A stretch of 64,000 nt of DNA from Clostridiales bacterium (GTDB lineage: Bacteria > Bacillota > Clostridia > Oscillospirales > Butyricicoccaceae), in NCBI GenBank assembly GCA_004555915.1, contig SFJM01000008.1:62001-126000 (forward strand), in the 5' to 3' direction. Position numbers and translations under genes: made by a program. A model generated the notes under the pieces. That model was not told where the DNA came from and did not search any database. It saw only the letters and a list, made by a program, of their open reading frames with translations. Of this stretch, positions 60,628-64,000 are shown piece after piece. Each line of letters starts with the position of its first letter. The first letter of the stretch is position 1.

Positions 60628-62202
60628 ATGAGTGACATTGCGAAAAGCAAAGAATTATTGAAACGATATTCCATTGCACGCATTCCGTTTGTGGCTGTCA
60701 ATACCATTGAGGCGGGACGTACACTGGATCTGCTGAAGGAGATTGCAGGGGAGCTGTCATTGTCCTTTTTTGCCCATACGCTGTCTAAGGGTGTCTATGA
60801 CCTGACCTCCGGCAGGGTATTGAATGAGGATAAGTCGGTTTACGGTGCCATTGACTTTATGACGGAGCAGATGAAACGCAAGCAGTATCTGACATTGATT
60901 CTTACGGATGTTCCGGATCTGAGCAAGGATAACAGCGAATCCAGACAGCTTCTCGCGCTGGTCAATCTGGCGAATGAATCCGGCGGCATGATTCTTGTGC
61001 TGACCAATCAGCCGATCTGGAACCAGCTGCAGCGTCAGGGCATGATTGTCAAAATTGACAAACCGAATGAAAATGAGATGTATGCCATTATCAGGGAATA
61101 TATTGACGATTATCGCAATGAAATTCCGATTGAATGGGATCATTCAGATATCCGGGAAGCGGCATCCATTCTTGCCGGTGTTACCCGCATTGAGGCGGAA
61201 AATGTGATTGCCGCCCTGATTGCGAACCGCCGCATCCGGAAATCCGATATGGATGAGGTTCGGTTTGCCAAGGACCGTCTGTTTTCCGATATTTCCGGAC
61301 TGGAAAAAATCGATGTGGATGAAAATGTGAAGGATGTAGGCGGACTGAGCGGCCTGCGCAAATGGCTCAGCGAGAAGAAAAATCTGCTCACACCGGAAAA
61401 GCGGGAGGAGCTGCGTGCCAGGGGCCTGCAGCCTCCCAGAGGCATCCTGCTTGTGGGTGTACCGGGCTGCGGTAAATCCCTGTCTGCCAAGTCGATTTCC
61501 GCAAACTGGAATCTGCCATTATACCGGCTGGATTTCGCCACGGTACAGGGCAGCTATGTGGGACAGTCCGAACAGCAGCTGAAGGATGCGCTGGCAACGG
61601 CGGAAAATGTCTCGCCATGTATCCTGTGGATTGATGAGATTGAAAAGGGCCTGTCTGGTGTGGCAAATGGCGGTGACGGCGGTGTTTCCACCCGTATGGT
61701 GGGACAGTTCCTGTTCTGGCTGCAGGAATGCAAAAAACAGGTATTTGTCGTTGCCACAGCCAATGATGTAACCAGGCTGCCCTCGGAGCTTCTCCGGCGG
61801 GGACGCTTTGATGAACTGTTCTTTGTGGACCTTCCCACTGCGGAGGAACGGCGGGAGATTCTGGAGCTGTATATGCGCAAATATCTGGATCTGCAGTTTG
61901 CCGGTGCCTTTGCTGACCAGATTGTGGAAATCAGCGATGGCTTTACCGGTGCAGATCTGGAGTCTACTGTAAGGGATCTGGCATATCGCACCATTGCAAA
62001 TGACAATTTTGTTCTGGATACAACAAATATTATCTCCGCATTTGAGAATGTCATTCCATTATCCCAGACCAGCCCGGAGAAAATTGAAGCCATCCGCGAA
62101 TGGGGCAAGGAACGGGCGGTTCCCGCTTCGGGAAAACCCATTGGCGGGGAAACACTGAGCCAGAAAAAGAGCGGTCCGCGCACACGTACCGTACTGGTAT
62201 AA
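60628..62202 (+). CDS. AAA+ ATPase, Ycf46-like
   Basis: A 524-residue ATPase with a degenerate N-terminal domain (about residues 1-215, no P-loop) and one AAA module: Walker A GVPGCGKS at 277-284, Walker B ILWIDEIEK with Asp336-Glu337, sensor 1 ATAND near 377-380 and the arginine-finger region RRGRFDE at 390-396. This layout matches the Ycf46 group of cyanobacteria and many bacteria, whose role is poorly known. The Lys/Arg-rich, Pro/Gly tail after about 495 is disordered. It is the only energy-using enzyme of this gene set and probably remodels one of the neighbouring products. Confidence 0.85.
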   Translation: MSDIAKSKELLKRYSIARIPFVAVNTIEAGRTLDLLKEIAGELSLSFFAHTLSKGVYDLTSGRVLNEDKSVYGAIDFMTEQMKRKQYLTLILTDVPDLSKDNSESRQLLALVNLANESGGMILVLTNQPIWNQLQRQGMIVKIDKPNENEMYAIIREYIDDYRNEIPIEWDHSDIREAASILAGVTRIEAENVIAALIANRRIRKSDMDEVRFAKDRLFSDISGLEKIDVDENVKDVGGLSGLRKWLSEKKNLLTPEKREELRARGLQPPRGILLVGVPGCGKSLSAKSISANWNLPLYRLDFATVQGSYVGQSEQQLKDALATAENVSPCILWIDEIEKGLSGVANGGDGGVSTRMVGQFLFWLQECKKQVFVVATANDVTRLPSELLRRGRFDELFFVDLPTAEERREILELYMRKYLDLQFAGAFADQIVEISDGFTGADLESTVRDLAYRTIANDNFVLDTTNIISAFENVIPLSQTSPEKIEAIREWGKERAVPASGKPIGGETLSQKKSGPRTRTVLV

Positions 62203-62262
62203 CGATCAACAGACATCATGTCATTGCCATGATGCACAGCTATGGATGCAGGAGGGGAAAAC

Positions 62263-62757
62263 ATGCCGAAACCATTGCTGCACAAACCGCAACAGACCCG
62301 GACAGAAACCTATAATCCGCTGAGTCTGACACAGAAGCCGATGCAAAATCAGCAAACACAGATGGAGAAAATGAAGCTGGATCGACTGTTGCGAAAGAAA
62401 CGGTCACCGGCATATATGGAAGCGCTGCGCAATCTGGATGCCGGAGGCCATGTACATAACCAGAACCGGGTGAGGGAAATCATTGACACCATCCGGCAGG
62501 AATTCCCGGAGGTTGAAATCACAGGAATCCTGCTGGGATATGTTTCGGCCTGTTATCTGGGCGCACCTTATGAGGTGCATGTTCTGGATATGGCAGGCGG
62601 GATTGTGGAGCATTACAAAGCCGGACAACCGCTGCCGGGTGGTCTGGAGAAGGCCAGGAACATTGCCATGCGGGGTGGATATGCCTTTATTGAGGTGTAT
62701 GTTGACTGCTGCCGGGCAATCAAAGATAACGGCGACGTAGCGGTTATATCCTGCTGA
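62263..62757 (+). CDS. Protein of unknown function downstream of the AAA+ ATPase
   Basis: A 164-residue soluble protein. The first 50 residues are Gln/Lys/Pro-rich and likely disordered; residues 60-164 form a compact alpha/beta domain with VEITGILLGYVSACYLGAPYEVHVLD and a Cys-Cys pair near the end. I do not recognise the domain. GGAGGGG lies 5 bases ahead of the ATG at 62263, preferred to an upstream ATG at 62242. It sits between the ATPase and the peptidoglycan-binding proteins, 20 bases before the latter. Confidence 0.6.
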   Translation: MPKPLLHKPQQTRTETYNPLSLTQKPMQNQQTQMEKMKLDRLLRKKRSPAYMEALRNLDAGGHVHNQNRVREIIDTIRQEFPEVEITGILLGYVSACYLGAPYEVHVLDMAGGIVEHYKAGQPLPGGLEKARNIAMRGGYAFIEVYVDCCRAIKDNGDVAVISC

Positions 62758-62777
62758 GGGAAAGAGGGGATCACAGC

Positions 62778-63743
62778 ATGTTTTGCAAAAATTGCGGAAC
62801 GCAGTTGAAGAATGAGGCGAAATTCTGTCCCCGATGCGGCGTGCCGGTTGTATCGCAGGAAACGGCCGCGCAGCAGACACAGCCTCTGGATACAGCCGTG
62901 CAGCAGAAGAAATGGAAGAACTCCTATACGGTTCTGGTACTGATTGGTATTTTTGCTGTGGCGATTGCAGCTGGTTTTGGCATCAAAGCGTTTCGGAATA
63001 CCGGTGAGCCGGATGAAGCGGCCATATCTGCCGTTTCAGGAAATACAGCAGATACCAGCAGACAAAAGGAGCCGGCAGAAGAGGACACCATCAGCGGGGC
63101 GGACACCGGAAATTCTGCTGTCAGCCAAACCGATACAGAGGAGAATCCTGTCAGCCTGACCGATGAAACCGCATGTGACGCGGATTTATATCCAATACCG
63201 GAGCGAACCCTGCGGTATACATCCGGCCGGGTCATGTCAGGTGATGATATCAAATATGTGCAGGCTGCGCTGGTGGAAATGAATTACAGTGGTCTTTCTG
63301 TGAATGGCTATTATGATTCAGATACGGCATATGCGGTGGAACGGTTTCAGAAAAACCATGCGTATGCACAGGATGGCATAGTAGATGCGGCAATGGCGCA
63401 GCATATCCAGTCCGCACTGGAAGAATGGAGGGAAAAGCAGTCCCGTATTCCGGAGCTGACAGAGGAAACCTCTGTGGATGCCGATCTCTACCCGGTTCCG
63501 GAACGAAAACTGTACTATCGTTCGGACAGCTCCATTTCCGGCGAGGATGTGAAGTATGTACAAGCCGCATTGATCGAAATGGAGTATACCGGCATTTCCG
63601 TCACAGGATATTATGATTCCGCTACTGCAGCTGCTGTGAAACGATTCCAGCGCAATCATGATTTGACAGTGGACGGCATTGTAGGCGATCAGACAACGGC
63701 AGCATTGCAGAAATATCTGGCAGTCTGGCGGAGTAAACATTAA
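62778..63743 (+). CDS. Zinc-ribbon, membrane-anchored protein with two peptidoglycan-binding domains
   Basis: A 321-residue protein with a cytosolic Cys4 ribbon (CKNCG...CPRCG, residues 3-20), one transmembrane helix (about 51-71), an Asp/Ser/Thr-rich linker, and two repeats of a peptidoglycan-binding_1-type domain (about 140-215 and 240-316; GYYDSDTAYAVERFQ and GYYDSATAAAVKRFQ). It would tie a cytosolic module to the cell wall. A near-identical gene start follows at 63762, so the gene is duplicated in tandem. GAGGGGATC precedes the ATG. Confidence 0.8.
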   Translation: MFCKNCGTQLKNEAKFCPRCGVPVVSQETAAQQTQPLDTAVQQKKWKNSYTVLVLIGIFAVAIAAGFGIKAFRNTGEPDEAAISAVSGNTADTSRQKEPAEEDTISGADTGNSAVSQTDTEENPVSLTDETACDADLYPIPERTLRYTSGRVMSGDDIKYVQAALVEMNYSGLSVNGYYDSDTAYAVERFQKNHAYAQDGIVDAAMAQHIQSALEEWREKQSRIPELTEETSVDADLYPVPERKLYYRSDSSISGEDVKYVQAALIEMEYTGISVTGYYDSATAAAVKRFQRNHDLTVDGIVGDQTTAALQKYLAVWRSKH

Positions 63744-63761
63744 GAAAGAGGGGAACACGGG

Positions 63762-64000
63762 ATGTTTTGCAAAAATTGCGGAACACAGTTAAAAGATGAG
63801 GCGAGATTTTGTCCGAAATGCGGCACGCCGGTGGGAGTAAATCAGCAGAATCCGGACAATCAGGACGGTTATACGCCGCCGCAGCCACCGGTGCCAAAGA
63901 AATGGAAGGATAGCTATACTATTTTTGCATTGATCGGTGTATTTGCCGTAGCCATTGCGCTGGGCTTTGGTGCCAAGGCAATCCTGCAGTCCAAAGCCAA
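63762..64000 (+). CDS. Tandem paralogue: zinc-ribbon membrane protein (3' end outside window)
   Basis: The first 79 codons repeat the plan of the preceding protein: the ribbon MFCKNCGTQL...CPKCG, a Pro/Gln-rich spacer, and a KKWKDSYTIF entry to a transmembrane helix (about residues 47-70). The window ends inside the following linker, so the external domains are not visible. GAGGGG precedes the ATG, 18 bases after the previous stop. DNA of the first 60 bases is much alike in both genes, which points to recent duplication or strong constraint. Confidence 0.75.
   Translation, partial: MFCKNCGTQLKDEARFCPKCGTPVGVNQQNPDNQDGYTPPQPPVPKKWKDSYTIFALIGVFAVAIALGFGAKAILQSKA

Noticed and set aside
1..64000. 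CRISPR arrays, insertion sequences or prophage genes
   Set aside because: I saw no regularly spaced repeats with spacers, no transposase or integrase, and no phage structural genes.

Overview
The window looks like chromosomal DNA of an anaerobic, spore-forming, butyrate-producing gut clostridium. Pointers are a butyryl-CoA:acetate CoA-transferase, class III (anaerobic) ribonucleotide reductase, GerW and YunB sporulation proteins, an IspH-S1 fusion, Lsa-type ABC-F, and GatCAB. The moderately GC-rich coding sequence resembles Oscillospirales such as Butyricicoccus or Agathobaculum. That placement is an inference from gene content, not a database result.

Layout. 1-2165: two parts of a 2-hydroxyacyl-CoA dehydratase activase-type protein, the first cut by the window edge. 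2220-8915 (minus strand): a six-gene operon behind a cobalamin riboswitch, with an exported CbiK-type chelatase, a NEAT-like lipoprotein, a BtuFCD/FecBCD-like ABC importer and an AEC permease. 9253-11431 (minus): tgt-queA for queuosine. 11604-14838: lysine-riboswitch-controlled asd-dapA-dapB, then rubredoxin. 16299-18413: thiM-thiE-HAD. 18743-21925: anaerobic ribonucleotide reductase with the glycyl-radical domain split off as a separate small gene, behind candidate NrdR boxes. About 22017-22248: a structured small RNA, possibly 6S. 22296-23639: but (minus). 24802-26524: an Lsa-like ABC-F gene with a leader-peptide attenuator, broken by a one-base frameshift. 26529-31894: M20 hydrolase, Nudix, AraC regulator, BirA-controlled bioY, and prfC with a long terminator-bearing leader. 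32364-43780: ArsC-like, FkbM, HIT, M50, scpAB-DUF2953-gerW-carboxypeptidase, flavoprotein, RluB, RpiR, HI0933 flavoprotein, cmk and plsC. 43780-45723: ispH-rpsA fusion with an internal start for S1. 45856-53886: yunB, ligA, gatCAB, yerC-like, methyltransferase, hslO. 54007-54526: five tRNAs (Val, Asp, Phe, Gly, Cys).

54870 to the right edge, directly after the tRNA cluster, is a co-directional set of nine genes that I cannot match to a described system. It encodes an M48 membrane protease, a DUF6273-like coiled-coil protein, several Cys4 zinc-ribbon proteins, a 584-residue coiled-coil membrane protein, a Ycf46-like AAA+ ATPase, and two tandem zinc-ribbon/membrane/peptidoglycan-binding proteins (the last cut by the window edge). 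I regard this as the best candidate for an undescribed system, probably linking a cytosolic AAA+ machine to the envelope; the function is unknown.
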